A DNA stretch of 41,343 nt from Flavobacteriales bacterium. Its GTDB lineage: Bacteria > Bacteroidota > Bacteroidia > Flavobacteriales_D > Sanyastnellaceae. Shown here piece by piece: positions 40,400 to 41,343 of the stretch (positions within the stretch are counted from its first letter, which is position 1; the number at the start of each line of letters is the position of its first letter). The translations under genes and the position numbers were made by a program. The stretch is taken from positions 1 to 41,343 of the forward strand of contig JAGQVX010000016.1 in the NCBI GenBank assembly GCA_020437755.1. The letters run 5' to 3'. A model generated the notes under the pieces. It saw nothing but the letters and a program-made list of their open reading frames with translations. It was not told where the DNA came from and ran no database searches.

Positions 40400-41343
40400 C
40401 TATGCCTTCCGGTTGGCCAGCAATACCGGTGGCTCGCCATTAAACGGATTGGTACCTCCGATGCTGCGGGCTCCCATTCCGGCCGCTGATATGACGGCCC
40501 GTTCACCATACCTCATGCGTATCCTGTCGAGCGCCTGATACAGATTTACCCGCTCTTCGGTGTCATCAAACAGGTTGATCTGATAGCCCCCGCTCACCAG
40601 GTGGCTGTAGCGCACCCCTACAAGTCGCACCAAAAGCCTACGGTTGTAAAGTTTCTCAAACAATTCCATCACCTGTGGAATCAGCACGTGATCGGCCGAC
40701 GTGTAGGGTATCCGATGCTGAAGAGTATAGGTATTGAAGTCGGAATAACGAATCTTCATGGTCACACATGCGGTAAGTTTTTGTCCGCTGCGCAATTGAA
40801 AAGCCAGGTTCTCTGCCATGGCGATCAGTATGCCGCGCAACTTAGCCACATCAATGGTATCGCGTTCAAACGTGCGCTCCGTACTAATGGATTTGCGCTC
40901 GTTGTACTGCACTACCGGACTATTATCAAGGCCACGGGCTTTTCGCCATATCGAGAGTCCGTTCTTTCCGAGCACGGTTTCCATCAGGTCCATTGGCATT
41001 TCCTGCACCGTACGGTTAATCCGGATGCCGAGGTGCCGGAGTGTTTGATAGGTCTTATCGCCCACCATAGGAATTTTCTTCACCGACAAGGGAGCGAGAA
41101 ACCCCATTTCCTCGCCGCGAAGGATGTGCAGTTCGTTGTTGGGTTTTGCTTCACCGGTGGCCACTTTGGATACGGTTTTATTATTGGACAAGCCAAATGA
41201 AATAGGCAGTCCCGTTTCCCGGATGATGCGCTGACGCAATTCATGGGCAAACATCCCACAACCATAAAAGCGATCCATTCCGGTGAGATCAACGTAGAAC
41301 TCATCCACTGAAGTCTTCTCATAAACCGGAACCTGTTCCTTGA
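40400..41343 (-). CDS. dinB: Y-family DNA polymerase (DinB/Pol IV type), 5' end outside the window
   Basis: The frame stays open to the right edge, so the start is missing; the GTG at 41308 is internal. The visible 313 residues begin in the palm with 'YEKTSVDEFYVDLTGMDRF', which holds the catalytic Asp-Glu (SVDEFY), then 'ISFGLSNNKTVSKVATGEAKP' (thumb), HhH 'KKIPMVGDKTYQTLRHLGI' and the little-finger domain ('ERTFERDTIDVAKLR'). The C-terminal extension 'GARSIGGTNPFNGEPPVL' is typical of Bacteroidota copies. It copies past DNA lesions and heads an operon with SRAP, DnaE2-like and radical SAM genes. Confidence 0.93.
   Translation of the reverse strand, partial: KEQVPVYEKTSVDEFYVDLTGMDRFYGCGMFAHELRQRIIRETGLPISFGLSNNKTVSKVATGEAKPNNELHILRGEEMGFLAPLSVKKIPMVGDKTYQTLRHLGIRINRTVQEMPMDLMETVLGKNGLSIWRKARGLDNSPVVQYNERKSISTERTFERDTIDVAKLRGILIAMAENLAFQLRSGQKLTACVTMKIRYSDFNTYTLQHRIPYTSADHVLIPQVMELFEKLYNRRLLVRLVGVRYSHLVSGGYQINLFDDTEERVNLYQALDRIRMRYGERAVISAAGMGARSIGGTNPFNGEPPVLLANRKA

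Noticed and set aside
1..41343. CRISPR arrays, transposases, integrases, toxin-antitoxin or phage-defence genes
   Set aside because: No regularly spaced direct repeats and no protein with such motifs were found in any frame that survives comparison with the main genes.

Overview
The window is chromosomal DNA of a Bacteroidota bacterium, most likely a marine-type member of the Flavobacteriales. The evidence is three secreted proteins with type IX secretion (T9SS) C-terminal sorting domains, two TonB receptors with a carboxypeptidase-regulatory-like N-terminus, a three-gene succinate dehydrogenase with a cytochrome b558 type anchor, an HU(CCDC81)-SPOR cell-division type protein, HYC_CC_PP and DUF5777 family proteins, and perfect TAnnTTTG (-7) promoter elements. 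No rRNA, tRNA, CRISPR array, insertion sequence or prophage was seen. Coding density is high and 38 protein genes are called. The first and last run off the window.

Layout. 1-8654: end of a T9SS surface protein, a DUF6495 protein, then a minus-strand block (HAD phosphatase, HU-SPOR protein, kdsB overlapping a TonB receptor), then dprA. 8838-15192 (minus): a T9SS protein with two F-box-associated-like domains, a structured 476-bp intergenic region, two small HPt-type proteins, a cation/proton antiporter, an unknown exported protein, and rseP. 15369-19210 (plus): a class A penicillin-binding protein with a zinc-ribbon-like insertion, then scoAB. 19211-24142 (minus): folB and gltX, then a four-gene cytochrome c / DUF5777 cluster. 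24374-30943 (plus): sdhCAB, then a HYC_CC_PP / HMA / TonB-receptor metal cluster. 30987-34589 (minus): Kazal-repeat protein, 2OG-Fe(II) oxygenase, VOC protein, ogt, and a T9SS protein. 34860-35198 (plus): a short tail-less ssb. 35391-41343 (minus): a DNA-damage cassette of Y-family polymerase, SRAP protein, DnaE2-like polymerase and a SplB-like radical SAM protein.

How the genes work together. The window mixes cell-envelope work (KDO activation, peptidoglycan synthesis, envelope stress proteolysis, SPOR), respiration (succinate:quinone reductase next to a divergent set of periplasmic c-type cytochromes), ketone-body or acetoacetate CoA activation (scoAB), metal handling, and genome maintenance (dprA, ogt, ssb and the polymerase/SRAP/radical-SAM operon).

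Most striking observation. A 13-bp word, TTTGGCGHATGCC (H = A, C or T), occurs 13 times exactly in 41 kb, plus four one-mismatch copies. About 0.005 would be expected at random. It lies in both strands, in more than one codon frame, in unrelated genes and in two intergenic spots where it sits inside inverted repeats. It behaves like a dispersed genomic signal word, for example a DNA-uptake-type sequence or a recombination or chromosome-organisation signal. I know of no such word described for this phylum.
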